Source of the DNA: Nitrobacter sp051535235
GTDB taxonomy: Bacteria; Pseudomonadota; Alphaproteobacteria; Rhizobiales; Xanthobacteraceae
Length of the DNA stretch: 64,000 nt
Assembly (NCBI RefSeq): GCF_051535235.1
Contig: NZ_JBPPLZ010000001.1
Span: 1 to 64,000, forward strand
Direction of reading: 5' to 3'
Shown: in pieces, positions 49,918 to 63,359 of the stretch
How the letters are laid out: each line of letters starts with the position of its first letter
Numbering within the stretch: the first letter of the stretch is position 1
The notes under the pieces: generated by a model
Databases searched by the model: none
What the model saw: the letters and a program-made list of their open reading frames with translations, nothing else
What the model was told of the DNA's origin: nothing
Made by a program: the position numbers and the translations under genes

Positions 49918-51318
49918 TTACCGCCGGGCGCGCAGTTCGGCCGAACTGTGCGCAGCCTCCGCCAGCCTGGCCGTGATCTCGGCGGTCTGGGCCGTCGTGC
50001 CCCAGCTCGGCGCATCGCTGCCGTCGCCCCAGGCGCGCGGTCGATAGAAAGTGTGGACGCCGGTGCGGTACATCTTCTTCATTTCGCGCACCCAGGAGGG
50101 ATGCACCCAATAGGCGTGATAGTGCGTCGACTTGCCGACTTCCGGCAGCCACAGCCGCCCGTCGAGCGTGGCCCTCGCGATCCTGCGGGCGCGATCCCAC
50201 ATGTCCGGCTCGGTGACCACGTCGCGAATGCCGTCGCAGGCGAAGGTGAACTGGCACGCCAGATGACGGTTCGCATTCTGATAGACCACGCCGCACACCG
50301 TGGTCGGGTAGTAGCCGGAGAACACACGGTTCATCACCACCTGCGCGACCGCGATCTGGCCGCGGATCGCCTCGCCCCGCGCTTCGAAGTAGACCGCCTC
50401 GGCAAGACATTTTTCCTGCCTGGCGCGTTTCTTCTGGTCGAGCAGACCGAGCCGCTCGGCCGGCGTTTCGACCTCGCCTTTGCCGACCACGGTTTCGCCA
50501 GCCTTCCCGGTGTCCTGTTGCGGCGGCATGGCCGCCTTCATATCGGGATCCGCCGGCAGGCCCGGAGTCACGATCATCGGTTCCTCGCCGGGCTGCCAGC
50601 GCTCCAGGCTCTCGCTCGCGACGCCCAGCGAACCGCCGAAATACAGGCTTGCCGTCTTGAAGGAAAATCCGTCGGCGGACGATTGCGGCTCGATGGCCGC
50701 ATCGTCGGCTTCACGATTCCGCTTGAGATTGTCGAGCGGCTGAGCTTCGAGCGAACGCGAAACATCATATTGCGGCAGCGGCGGCGCTTTCAGCGCTTCC
50801 GCCAATTCGGGATCGAGCGCCGCCGGCTCGGCGGTATGCGTGGCCGCTGCGGTCTTGGCTCCCATCACCGATGTATTTGATGTCGGAGACTCCTGCGGCG
50901 GCGCGCTCGCCGGCGCAGCCGGTTGCGTCTCCGGCGTCACGATGGTCAGACGATCGCCTTTCAGCGTCCGATCGACCTTGGGAAAATCGGAGGCCTGATA
51001 GCGAGGCGGCGGCCGCAGCAGCGGGTTACGCGCAGCGACGCCGACATCGTGACCGTCGAGACTGGCAAGCAACAGCGTGGCCGCACGCGGCGCGGCGGTG
51101 CCGACGGGGCGGCCGAAGCTGAAGGTCGCGACCTGAATGGAACTGACGGCGGAGGCGAACACGCGCTTCTGCCATCGTTCGGCAACGCCGGGCTGATGCG
51201 CAAGCAGCGCGGCGATATCCTGATAGCCGGTTTCATTCGGGATCAATGCGAAGAAGCAGAGACCGAAACCGAAGAGTGCAAAACGCGCACTCTTCGGTTG
51301 GTTACGCAACACAAACAT
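49918..51318 (-). CDS. SleB-type cell wall hydrolase with long N-terminal region
   Basis: 466 residues from ATG 51318. An N-terminal membrane segment or signal (SARFALFGFGLCFFALIP) is followed by a long Pro/Ala/Asp-rich region and a C-terminal SleB/hydrolase 2 domain: CLAEAVYFEARGEAIRGQIAVAQVVMNRV, with the catalytic Glu, then CGVVYQNANRHLACQFTFACDG. Such lytic transglycosylase-like enzymes cut the peptidoglycan backbone in the periplasm. The role in non-sporulating bacteria is growth or division; this one is uncharacterised. Confidence 0.88.
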   Translation of the reverse strand: MFVLRNQPKSARFALFGFGLCFFALIPNETGYQDIAALLAHQPGVAERWQKRVFASAVSSIQVATFSFGRPVGTAAPRAATLLLASLDGHDVGVAARNPLLRPPPRYQASDFPKVDRTLKGDRLTIVTPETQPAAPASAPPQESPTSNTSVMGAKTAAATHTAEPAALDPELAEALKAPPLPQYDVSRSLEAQPLDNLKRNREADDAAIEPQSSADGFSFKTASLYFGGSLGVASESLERWQPGEEPMIVTPGLPADPDMKAAMPPQQDTGKAGETVVGKGEVETPAERLGLLDQKKRARQEKCLAEAVYFEARGEAIRGQIAVAQVVMNRVFSGYYPTTVCGVVYQNANRHLACQFTFACDGIRDVVTEPDMWDRARRIARATLDGRLWLPEVGKSTHYHAYWVHPSWVREMKKMYRTGVHTFYRPRAWGDGSDAPSWGTTAQTAEITARLAEAAHSSAELRARR

Positions 51319-51528
51319 CGATACGCTCACGCAACGCCACACATGCGATCGATCCGCACGTTCGGTGCAATTCGATCGATTGCGGTAATATCCAATTAAA
51401 GTTGCGAGGGCGTTAATCGGCGATGCGCGCGCACCACAGGCAAGAGCGCAGTCGCGGTCGCGCGCGGATGTTGCAAAGGTTGGTAAACAACCGCTCCGGC
51501 CGAACGGTAAAGATCAGGTCAACGCCGT
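51319..51528. other. Upstream region of the SleB gene
   Basis: Together with the following repeat and 51654-51772 this makes a 450-base gap without a gene between the SleB start and the ppdK end. No promoter motif can be fixed. Confidence 0.4.
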
Positions 51529-51653
51529 AGCGTTTTCGAGGCAAGCATGTCCTCGGGCTTGACCCGAGGATGGAGACCGGTTCGCGTGAAGAAGCGCGTC
51601 AAAACAATAATCTGGAGCTGCGCTTCTGATTCGATCAGAAGCGAAAATGCTCT
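51529..51653 (+). repeat. Dispersed intergenic element, most complete copy
   Basis: Contains all parts: AGCGTTTTCGAGGCAAGCAT, the stem CTCGGG/CCCGAG, GGAGACCGGTTCGCGTGAAG, GCGCGTCAAAAC, then a perfect terminal stem CGCTTCTGAT/ATCAGAAGCG with loop TCG and the end GAAAATGCTCT. Used here as the reference copy. Lies between the SleB start and the ppdK stop. Confidence 0.85.
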
Positions 51654-51772
51654 GGGCGAAAAGCGCGCGCCTCAGACCCGGTAGCCCGGCATGATGATCT
51701 GCTGATTTCGTCTCAAGCAAACAGCGCACCCGAAAAAAGCGCGGCTGCAATGTCCCAAAACAGGACGGGCGA

Positions 51773-54586
<2,814 letters not shown>

Positions 54587-54763
54587 GCGATGAAACCATT
54601 CCACGTGAAGGAAAGCGTGTTCGCCTTACACCACGTTTTGACGACTCCACGCAAGCTGCGCGAACCATCGTTTCCTCGGCCAAATGCTTTGCGCGCATTT
54701 CCGCGCGCCGCGCGATTTCGCCCTCGCGGCGTCATGACAACCGTGAAAAATAGTCCAATTACG

Positions 54764-54793
54764 AAAACAGCCCGGCTTACGCCAGGCTGTTTT
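54764..54793 (-). terminator. Rho-independent terminator of ftsH
   Basis: On the minus strand, AAAACAGCC and GGCTGTTTT form a 9-bp stem that continues as GGC, GTAA tetraloop, GCC. It runs into a T-rich tail (TTTTCG) about 42 bases beyond the ftsH stop codon. Confidence 0.85.
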
Positions 54794-54834
54794 CTCTCGT
54801 CTGCAGCTCGTCGATCAGCGTCCGCCGAGTGACC

Positions 54835-56757
<1,923 letters not shown>

Positions 56758-57146
56758 CGATTTTCCTTAGGGGCTGCGCGGATCGCAGCCGGACGTCCCT
56801 TGCATCGACTCAACAGATAAGGGTTGCCGACACAGATACAATCTAGGCGCGGAGGTTGCCGCTGCCAAGGGAACCGCGCGGGAGTCTTAATAAATTAAAC
56901 CTATCGGACCGGAACAAGTTGACACAAGGCCGCGTCTCGATGCGTGAGGACCCCGGCTTTTCTACTCCATCACCCCGTTGATCCGCTTTGCCTTTCAAGA
57001 GCGAGGCCGGGGCGAGAGCCGGGCAGCGCCACCGGCCTCACACTGACATATCAGCTCATGATGGAACCAGAGGCGTGGACGGAGCCCATTCCGGCTCACA
57101 TGGCGCGGTGTTTTTCCGCTCAACGGTTAACGCCTGCCATAATGCA
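56758..57146. other. tilS-ftsH gap, ftsH promoter region
   Basis: About 390 bases between the tilS stop and the ftsH start. AT-rich bases near 56890-56925 and a TTGTTCC-like sequence on the minus strand could be an ftsH promoter, but I cannot call a sigma factor. No gene is supported. Confidence 0.4.
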
Positions 57147-58181
57147 TCAGCGGGTTCGCCGTGACGGCGCCCGCTCGACGCTGATCCGCTCGGCGGTGAG
57201 CGTCACCAGCGCCCCGGCCAGCGTCCTTCTCAGCAGAATACGGCGGCCGTGAACGCCGCCGTTCGCGGCCGCGCGGTCGAGCGCCAGCAGCAGGGTCTCG
57301 ACCTTGCCCAGTTCGGCCGGTCCCTCGCAGCCGACGCGATCGATCGCCCGCAGCAGCAATCGGACCTTGATCTCCTCCGACAAGGACGCAAAAGCCCTGG
57401 CCGGAAAGCCGGGGTGCTGCGCGCCGCGATTCTGCAGCGCCAGAGAGCGCTCGGCACCGTCGGCGAAGAGTTCCAGCGCGGCGTTGGCCCGCGCCAGACG
57501 CGAGGCCAGCCGCGCCAGATTCCGGGCATCGCATCCTTCCTTCGCCAGCGCCGGCATCAGAGCGCGCAGGCGCGGGCGCGTGAAGCCGACGTCGCGATTG
57601 GTCGGATCCTCGGCATAGCCGATTCCGGCCTTGTCCAGCGTCGCGATCAGCCGCGACTTCGGTACATGCAGGAGTGGCCGGACCAGGATGAAGCCGCCGC
57701 GCATCGTTTCGCGCGCTATCGCGGACAGGCCGGCGATGCCGCTGCCGCGCGATATCCGCATCAAGACCGTCTCGGCCTGATCGTCCAAAGTATGCGCGGT
57801 CAGGACGTGGCTCGCGCCATGGGACCGCGCGGCCTTGAACAGCAGCGCGTATCGCGCCTCGCGCGCGGCTGCGGGCAGGCCGGTTGCCGGCTTCTTGCCG
57901 GTCCAGCGCAAGGTGCGATGGGTCAGGCCGAGAGACCTGGCGAGTTGCTTCACATTGCGCGCCTCGCTTGCCGCTTCGCGCCGCAGTCCATGATCGACGG
58001 TGACCGCGATCAGATCGGGACCATGCGTCATGGCACGCCGCCAGCGCGCCGCGAGCCACATCAGCGCCATGGAATCGGGGCCGCCGGACACGGCGAGGAC
58101 CAGCGCGCGCGCGGCTTTCCAGTTCGCGAAGAACGGTTTGGCTTCCGTTGCCGAGATCGGCGAGACGTCGTTCTCGATCAT
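57147..58181 (-). CDS. tilS: tRNA(Ile)-lysidine synthase
   Basis: 344 residues from ATG 58181. It changes C34 of the CAU-anticodon tRNA-Ile to lysidine so that AUA is read as isoleucine. The PP-loop SGGPDSMAL is at 32-40, with the HHLDDQ-like AHTLDDQAET and RPLLHVPKSRL segments of the family. The longer frame to 58301 adds unconserved residues. Normally followed by ftsH, as here. Confidence 0.93.
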   Translation of the reverse strand: MIENDVSPISATEAKPFFANWKAARALVLAVSGGPDSMALMWLAARWRRAMTHGPDLIAVTVDHGLRREAASEARNVKQLARSLGLTHRTLRWTGKKPATGLPAAAREARYALLFKAARSHGASHVLTAHTLDDQAETVLMRISRGSGIAGLSAIARETMRGGFILVRPLLHVPKSRLIATLDKAGIGYAEDPTNRDVGFTRPRLRALMPALAKEGCDARNLARLASRLARANAALELFADGAERSLALQNRGAQHPGFPARAFASLSEEIKVRLLLRAIDRVGCEGPAELGKVETLLLALDRAAANGGVHGRRILLRRTLAGALVTLTAERISVERAPSRRTR

Positions 58182-58193
58182 GCCGCAATGTTT

Positions 58194-58232
58194 AGAGCCT
58201 TTCCGCCTGCGATGGAATCGGAAGCGAAAAGG
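58194..58232 (-). repeat. Partial copy of the dispersed element (terminal stem)
   Basis: AGAGCCTTTCCGCCTGCGAT then GGAATCGGAAGCG resembles the terminal stem end of the reverse copies, with two changes in the stem. Lies just upstream of the tilS start. Confidence 0.5.
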
Positions 58233-58336
58233 GCCCAGAGGCGTTGATGGATAAGCCGGAGTTGGAATAGAGAGGCGGGAGACCACACTTCCTACGAACA
58301 AGACGACCTTTCAGCTCGGGAGCAAAGAGGACCAAC

Positions 58337-58525
58337 ATGATGACGACAAACGACGAGCTGGAGAAATTCAGGCAAGCCAGGGCGCTGGCGTTCAGACTCG
58401 GGCTGGTTGTTCGCCATGCCGATGATCCGGAGGGTCCCAAACGTTACACGCTGGTTCGCCAGGCCGTGGAAACGGAGTACGCGACCATCGATGAGGTGCT
58501 GGCGGAGCTCAAACGGATCAAGTGA
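58337..58525 (+). CDS. Small conserved hypothetical protein, 62 aa
   Basis: Charged, helical small protein, MTTNDELEKFRQARALAFRL, then a short beta-like segment (GPKRYTLVRQAVETEYATI) and a basic helical C-terminus (EVLAELKRIK). AGAGGACC precedes the ATGATG start. No family recalled, but composition and boundaries favour a real gene. Divergent from tilS. Confidence 0.6.
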   Translation: MMTTNDELEKFRQARALAFRLGLVVRHADDPEGPKRYTLVRQAVETEYATIDEVLAELKRIK

Positions 58526-58677
58526 CGGGTTGTTCTGGCGTGATCCAGCCGCAAACTCCGCTGAAAAGCGGATCCGAATGCCGACATCGGCCCCGCCCCA
58601 CCCGCACCGGTGGACCGGAGGGTTCCCGAATTAACCGTCCATTAACCATAATTGAGGCACCTTCATCTCGGGCCGGT

Positions 58678-58971
58678 ATGTATTTGCTGCGAGCGGCGTC
58701 AGATTCCGGCCGGAACGGGCATAAAGCGATGGATTGCGACATCGCGCCGGAAAAAATACCGGCGACCATCAACGAACTGCAGGCTCGCGTGGCCGCCGCC
58801 TTCGGCAGGCATCCGCTGTGCCGGGAGGTGCGGTTCGACGTCGTCAGCACGCCGAAGACCCGCAGCGGCGCCAACTGGACCGTCAGCATGAGCGCGATTC
58901 CGCCCGACGCGATCTGGGAGGCGTCAGAACTCGTCGCCGACATTCAGAACGCCTACATTCTGGCGGCCTGA
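58678..58971 (+). CDS. Conserved hypothetical protein, about 97 aa
   Basis: Soluble small protein; the conserved part begins near MDCDIAPEKIPATINELQARVAAAFG and includes CREVRFDVVSTPKT, SGANWTVSM and IWEASELVADIQNAYILAA. The last two read as a beta strand and a helix. The ATG at 58729 starting MDCDIAPEK may be the true start; 58678 adds 17 residues. No function is known to me. Confidence 0.65.
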   Translation: MYLLRAASDSGRNGHKAMDCDIAPEKIPATINELQARVAAAFGRHPLCREVRFDVVSTPKTRSGANWTVSMSAIPPDAIWEASELVADIQNAYILAA

Positions 58972-59125
58972 CGCCCGATCCGCCAAACCTGAGCGGTTTT
59001 GGCGAAAAATCATGAGCCTGCTCAATGTTTAGGCGTGAGCCGCCGTCTTGTGCGGGCAAGCCTTAATTCGTATCGATTTGTGATGACAATCGGCGGCCGT
59101 TCGTCGGCTGACCCGGAGATCTTTT

Positions 59126-59788
59126 TTGACGCGGACGATGACGGTCCTGGCGCTTGCGTGCTGCGTCGTCACCGGGGTGACGTTGGCGGGGGTCTTCGGA
59201 CGCGGCAACGTTCTGATGGTCCGGTTTTCCGCAGCGCCGCCACCCGCCGAAGCCGAACCGGCCGACGTCGAACCGGCCGCCAACCGCGCGCGAAAGACCG
59301 ACCGGCTTCAGGTCGCGACGCAGGTGCAGACCGCCGCCCGCGACGCCGGCGAGGATTCGGCGTTGCTCGAACCGCCCGCGCAGGAGGTTACGACGGACGT
59401 TCCTGTCGATGCCGAGATTTTGCCGCCGGCCGCGCCGGTCGACGGGCCGCCGCTGCCGCGTCCGCGGCCCAGGCTTGCCAACCAGCTCGTTCAGAAAAAT
59501 TATTCGCTGCTCAGCGACATGCAGATCGCCGCGCTGAAAGAGCGGCTGCAATTGACGGCAGCGCAACAGCCCTACTGGCCGGCCGTCGAAAGCGCGTTGC
59601 GCGACGTCGCCCGGAAAATCCATGAGCGGCGGGTGCCGGGACGACAGGCTGCTTTCACTCCGGCCGATATCGAGCAGATCAAGGCTGCGGCCCAACCGCT
59701 GTTGTCGAGGCTGCGCGAGGAGCAGAAGCGCGAGGCGCGCGCGCTCGCGCGCATCATCGGACTGGAGGCAGTGGCTTCGCTGATCTAG
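59126..59788 (+). CDS. Secreted hypothetical protein with LTXXQ-like region
   Basis: 220 residues from TTG 59126 (GGAG 8 bases upstream) or 216 from ATG 59138. A hydrophobic N-terminal segment (VLALACCVVTGVTLAGVF) is followed by an Ala/Pro/Asp-rich linker and a helical C-terminal domain with LKERLQLTAAQQPYWPAVESALRDV, which recalls the LTXXQ motif of CpxP/Spy-like periplasmic chaperones. A lone signal anchor is likely. The link to Spy is a motif-level inference. Confidence 0.7.
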   Translation: MTRTMTVLALACCVVTGVTLAGVFGRGNVLMVRFSAAPPPAEAEPADVEPAANRARKTDRLQVATQVQTAARDAGEDSALLEPPAQEVTTDVPVDAEILPPAAPVDGPPLPRPRPRLANQLVQKNYSLLSDMQIAALKERLQLTAAQQPYWPAVESALRDVARKIHERRVPGRQAAFTPADIEQIKAAAQPLLSRLREEQKREARALARIIGLEAVASLI

Positions 59789-59840
59789 AGGCTTCGCGCC
59801 AGAGAAGGCTGGTTGGTTTGAACGAGATCGACTTCGGGAG

Positions 59841-59925
59841 TGGTGCCCCTGGCCGGAATCGAACCAGCACTCCTTGCGGAACTCGATTTTGAGTCGAGCG
59901 CGTCTACCAGTTCCGCCACAGGGGC
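59841..59925 (-). tRNA. tRNA-Leu (CAA)
   Basis: Minus-strand class II tRNA starting GCCCCTGTGGCGGAACTGG, 85 bases with an encoded CCA (59841-59843). Anticodon stem CTCGA/TCGAG closes loop CTCAAAA, giving anticodon CAA. A long variable arm (GTTCCGCAAGGAGTGC) and the T-arm GGTTCGATTCC are present. Confidence 0.95.
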
Positions 59926-60187
59926 ATTCGCGAGCCGTGCCGAAAGGGCAAGCCGCGAAGCGGGCGGACTATAGCGGGCGTTCCCTTCCGGTCAACCCGG
60001 CGTGCGCGTCGCTCACACCGCGGACAGCCGAGACCACGCGGTATGACGACCGTCCCGCTCGACAGAGTCGAGGTGCGAGGTTACGACGTCCTGAGCGTGA
60101 TGAGCAAAAGTGTAGTGCGGTTTTCCTCCTGCACCCCGCTCGAGAATTTGGAATCGATCACCTCATGATTTTGGATCGATCATCGTG

Positions 60188-60766
60188 ATGAGCGCAAGCG
60201 AAGCAGCCAGCCGGAGCCCCGCTATGAACCCCGACGCCGCCGCGACATCCACCCCTGCGGCCCGCGGGAAGAAAACCGCCTTCGTCGCGTCGCTGGCGGT
60301 GGCCATTATCGCAGGGGCGACGATCGCGGGAGCATGGTTCTTCCAACTCGTGCTGGACATCCTGCCGTGCCCGCTCTGCCTCGAGCAGCGTTATGCCTAC
60401 TATCTTGCGATTCCGCTCAGTCTGTTCGTGGCGTTTCTCGCAGCGAAGGGCGCACCGCGTTGCCTGATCATGCCGGGTCTCGTCATTCTCGCGCTGGCCG
60501 CGCTCGGCAATGCCGGACTCGGCGCCTATCACGCTGGCGTCGAATGGGGCTATTGGCCGGGACCGACCGATTGCACCGGGCCGGTGCTCGATCTTGGCAG
60601 CGGCGGCCTGCTCGATAACCTCGACAAGGTCAGGATCGTGCGTTGCGACGAGGTGCAGTGGCGCTTTCTCGGCCTGTCGCTTGCCGGATACAACGCGCTG
60701 ATATCGCTGTTGATGGCGGCGCTCGCCGGATGGGGCGTCGCAGCACTGGCAGGTAAGGTCAGATAA
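60188..60766 (+). CDS. dsbB: Disulfide bond formation protein DsbB
   Basis: 192 residues with four membrane helices. It reoxidises DsbA with quinones. First active-site pair CPLC (Cys61 and Cys64) is in DILPCPLCLEQRYAYYLA; the second pair is the Cys of TDCTGP and of VRCDEVQWR. A 30-residue polar N-terminal extension precedes the first helix, and ATG 60224 is another possible start. A DsbA-like partner lies 1.2 kb downstream. Confidence 0.9.
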   Translation: MSASEAASRSPAMNPDAAATSTPAARGKKTAFVASLAVAIIAGATIAGAWFFQLVLDILPCPLCLEQRYAYYLAIPLSLFVAFLAAKGAPRCLIMPGLVILALAALGNAGLGAYHAGVEWGYWPGPTDCTGPVLDLGSGGLLDNLDKVRIVRCDEVQWRFLGLSLAGYNALISLLMAALAGWGVAALAGKVR

Positions 60767-60785
60767 TCTTTTGATTGGGCCTTAC

Positions 60786-60907
60786 AGCATTTTTCGAGCG
60801 AAGCATGTTCTTGGGCTTGACCGGATGGATACCGGTTCGCGTCAAGAAACGCGTCAAACAAAATCATGGAGCCTCGCTTCTGATCCCGTCAGAAGAAAAG
60901 GCTCCAG
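60786..60907 (+). repeat. Dispersed intergenic element, forward copy
   Basis: AGCATTTTTCGAGCGAAGCA, a weakened TTGGGCTTGACC arm, GGATACCGGTTCGCGTCAAG, AAACGCGTCAAAC, then CTTCTGA/TCAGAAG and the end AAAGGCTCCAG. Lies just past dsbB. Confidence 0.75.
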
Positions 60908-60981
60908 CGGCGCTCGCAGGAACGGCAGGCCCGGCGGTGTCAGCGGTCGGACGACCGGCCGACACCGCCTGATTCGCGCCA

Positions 60982-61236
60982 TCAGTTCGGCTTGGCCGCC
61001 TTGGCCTTGCATTCAGAGCGGAATTTCTTGCGCTCCTTGCCATGCAGGCCTTTGGCGTCGGCTTCCTTCGAGCATTCGAGCGAGGCCGCGGTGTGCGGCT
61101 TTTGGGCTTTCTTGGCGGCGGGCGCCATTGCCGAGCCCGGCGCGGACGTGGCGGGCGCAGTCGTTTGCGCGAAGGCCGTTCCGCCTAGCAACAGCGACGC
61201 GGCGACGATCGCGATGAAACGGGAAGACAGGGTCAT
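60982..61236 (-). CDS. PsiF-repeat secreted protein
   Basis: 84 residues from ATG 61236: signal peptide (SSRFIAIVAASLLLGGTAFA), an Ala/Thr/Pro linker, then a PsiF-type repeat ECSKEADAKGLHGKERKKF followed by SECKAKAA, with two Cys. PsiF family proteins are small periplasmic proteins, phosphate-starvation-induced in E. coli, with unknown function. Divergent from another small secreted Cys-repeat protein. Confidence 0.78.
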   Translation of the reverse strand: MTLSSRFIAIVAASLLLGGTAFAQTTAPATSAPGSAMAPAAKKAQKPHTAASLECSKEADAKGLHGKERKKFRSECKAKAAKPN

Positions 61237-61484
61237 GTGAGTCCTCGGGTTGGTGAGGACGCCACCGTCGCCGAGCCCGGCTGAACGGTGAATGAATGGC
61301 ACCGGCGTTACCTGAAACATACAGCCACATTTTTTTGATCGCGGATTGAGGCGCGCCATTGAAACGACTGGTCGCCCCGTCCGAATATTGGGAATGCGCA
61401 TGATCTTTTTCGCCAAACCGCTCACACTTCGGTGGATCATGCGCTAGGATATTGGTCCCACCTCGATGTCCCGGGAGGACAGAC

Positions 61485-61961
61485 ATGACACGTCATTTGA
61501 AGTTGCTCGGTGCGTTGACAGCGTCCGGCCTGCTTGCGCTTTCGGCGATGCCCGCCAGCGCGCTGACCGCGCAGGAATGCAGCGCGAAATATCAGGCCGC
61601 GAAATCCGCCGGCACGCTCAACGGCCAGAAGTGGAACGCCTTCCGCAAAGCCGAGTGCGGAGCGGGAGCCACCGCCGCCACTGCCACAACACCTGCTGCG
61701 GCTCCGGCGGCGGCACCTGCGGCCAGGCCTGCGCCTGCCCCGAAGACCGCGGCGGCACCTGCCGCGCCGGTCGGCAATGCGGTCTTCCCGTCGGCGGTAT
61801 CGCCGAAGTATGCAAACGAGTCCGCGGGCAAGGCGCGCGAGCACACCTGCCTCGATCAATACAGAATCAACAAGACCAACAATACCAATGGCGGATTGAA
61901 GTGGATCATGAAGGGCGGCGGCTACTACAGCGAATGCACCAAGCGATTGAAGGGCGTCTGA
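61485..61961 (+). CDS. Secreted protein with PsiF-like Cys repeat
   Basis: 158 residues from ATG 61485 (GGAGGAC upstream). Signal peptide ends PASALTAQ; the first domain ECSAKYQAAKSAGTLNG then WNAFRKAEC resembles the PsiF repeat of the divergent gene. An Ala/Pro linker leads to a second Cys pair region (EHTCLDQYRINK and YYSECTKRLKGV). It is 6 bases upstream of the DsbA-like gene, so an operon, which fits a protein needing disulfides. Confidence 0.72.
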   Translation: MTRHLKLLGALTASGLLALSAMPASALTAQECSAKYQAAKSAGTLNGQKWNAFRKAECGAGATAATATTPAAAPAAAPAARPAPAPKTAAAPAAPVGNAVFPSAVSPKYANESAGKAREHTCLDQYRINKTNNTNGGLKWIMKGGGYYSECTKRLKGV

Positions 61962-61967
61962 TCCGAG

Positions 61968-62642
61968 ATGCTTGACATGCGAGGTGGCGCCGGCATCCGG
62001 ACCAGCAGGCGCCGGATGCTCGGCGCTTTCGGCTTTGGCGCGGCGATGGCGGGCCTGGGACTCGCTCCCGCGCGCGCCATCACCTCCGACGAGGTTCTGA
62101 CCGAGACCGCGGTATTGCGCGATCCGGAGATTCCGCCGGCGGGCAATGCGCAGGGCGACGTCACCATCGTCGAGTTTTTCGATTACAATTGTCCGTACTG
62201 CCGCAAGCTCGCGCCGGAGCTTGCGCAGGTGGTTTATGACGATGGCAAGGTCCGGATGATTTTCAAGGACTGGCCGATCCTCGGGCCGGTCTCGGTCTAT
62301 GCGTCGCGTCTGGCGCTGGCCTCGAAGTACCAGGGCAAGTTCGCCGCCGCGCACGAAGCGCTGATGAGCACCAGTTCGCGGTTGACGGAGCCTCGCATTC
62401 GCGAGTTGCTCGGCGGTGCGAGGATCGACGTCGACCGCGCGCTCAAGGATATGGCCGCCAACGCCGGCACGATCGATGACATCCTGAAGCGCAACAACGC
62501 TCAGGCGACCGCTTTCGGATTCAACGGGACGCCGTCGTTCATTATCGGAAAATTCCGCGTTCCCGGCGCATTGACCATGGCCCAGTTCGATCAGGCCATC
62601 GCGGACGCGCGCAAGGCGGCGATCCGTCACGACAAGAAGTGA
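61968..62642 (+). CDS. DsbA-family thiol-disulfide oxidoreductase
   Basis: 224 residues: a Tat-like signal (SRRRMLGAFGFGAAMAG), then a thioredoxin-fold with CPYC (Cys75 and Cys78) in FFDYNCPYCRKLAPEL and the cis-Pro loop NGTPSFIIG. Of the DsbA/Com1-like group acting on periplasmic proteins. Follows the PsiF-like gene by 6 bases and lies near dsbB, forming a possible oxidative folding set. Confidence 0.88.
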   Translation: MLDMRGGAGIRTSRRRMLGAFGFGAAMAGLGLAPARAITSDEVLTETAVLRDPEIPPAGNAQGDVTIVEFFDYNCPYCRKLAPELAQVVYDDGKVRMIFKDWPILGPVSVYASRLALASKYQGKFAAAHEALMSTSSRLTEPRIRELLGGARIDVDRALKDMAANAGTIDDILKRNNAQATAFGFNGTPSFIIGKFRVPGALTMAQFDQAIADARKAAIRHDKK

Positions 62643-62649
62643 CGCGGCG

Positions 62650-63072
62650 TCAGCTCAATCCGGCGGATGGCTGCGGCGGCCACGGCCGGTCGGGCCGATA
62701 GAACACCGCGATTTTCAGGCTTTCGGCGATGCGCTCGGCCTTTTCCAAGAAAGCCGCGCGGATCGGCTCCTCGCATAGCTCGCGGCAGGTCTCGTCGAAC
62801 AGCGAGAGCCACTGGGTGAACAGCTCCGGCCTCAGGCCGGGGATCACCATGTGCTTCATCATGGGATTGCCCTTGTAGCGGCCAGTGGTCAGCATCACCG
62901 ACGACCAGAACGCGTACATCTTCTCCAGATGGTGGGGCCAGTTGTCCCTGATCTTGTTTTCGAAGATCGGCCCAAGCTCCGGATCGACACGCACCTTCGT
63001 ATAGAAGGCGTCGACTAGCCGGACGATGCCTTCCTCGGACACATGATCCATTCTTTGCGGCGCGCTGTTCAT
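62650..63072 (-). CDS. Group III truncated hemoglobin
   Basis: 140 residues of the trHbIII type: VRLVDAFYTKVRVDPELGPIFENKI, WPHHLEKMYAFWSSVML and the proximal His in MKHMVIPGL, then LFDETCREL. Such globins are linked to NO or respiratory chemistry in proteobacteria. The start overlaps the stop of the small membrane protein gene by four bases (ATGA), and a candidate NsrR operator lies upstream, supporting a nitrosative-stress role by inference. Confidence 0.9.
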   Translation of the reverse strand: MNSAPQRMDHVSEEGIVRLVDAFYTKVRVDPELGPIFENKIRDNWPHHLEKMYAFWSSVMLTTGRYKGNPMMKHMVIPGLRPELFTQWLSLFDETCRELCEEPIRAAFLEKAERIAESLKIAVFYRPDRPWPPQPSAGLS

Positions 63073-63257
63073 GCGAGAAAAGCCATAACGATGACCCCGG
63101 CCACAGTCCAGATCAACGAATTGACCAACATCCGGACCAGGTTGGAGTAATCCCCAGGGTTATCGCCGTGGATTCCGAGGACGTTGCAGACAATGGTTCC
63201 CGGCAGCAGAAAGGGTTTCGCGATGCTATCACTGATCGTGGCGTGACTCGAACTCAT
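63069..63257 (-). CDS. Small membrane protein coupled to the truncated hemoglobin
   Basis: 62 residues with one or two hydrophobic segments, FLLPGTIVCNVLGIHGDN and LIWTVAGVIVMAFLA at the C-terminus. Four-base overlap with the hemoglobin gene means coupled translation. The segment GDNPGDYSNLVRMLVNSL is amphipathic. I do not recognise the family. First gene after the candidate NsrR site, so it is probably NO-regulated. Confidence 0.75.
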   Translation of the reverse strand: MSSSHATISDSIAKPFLLPGTIVCNVLGIHGDNPGDYSNLVRMLVNSLIWTVAGVIVMAFLA

Positions 63258-63307
63258 GGAGCCCTCCGTTCAAAAAGGATGGCATCGCTATACATCCGCG
63301 GTTGCCT

Positions 63308-63334
63308 AAAAGCAATATTTAAAATATAGCTTTT
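63308..63334. promoter_or_regulatory. Candidate NsrR operator, 27-bp palindrome
   Basis: AAAAGCAATATTT, centre A, AAATATAGCTTTT: the right arm is the reverse complement of the left at 12 of 13 positions. It lies 26 bases before the NsrR-type regulator start and 50 bases before the divergent hemoglobin pair. Rrf2 NsrR proteins bind AT-rich dyads of this general form. Confidence 0.75.
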
Positions 63335-63359
63335 ACGTGACTGCCTGCAGGAGACATGC

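Noticed and set aside
56860..56940. Heat-shock (RpoH) promoter for ftsH
   Set aside because: A CTTG-like and an AT-rich box exist on the minus strand, but the spacing and second box do not fit well enough to call.
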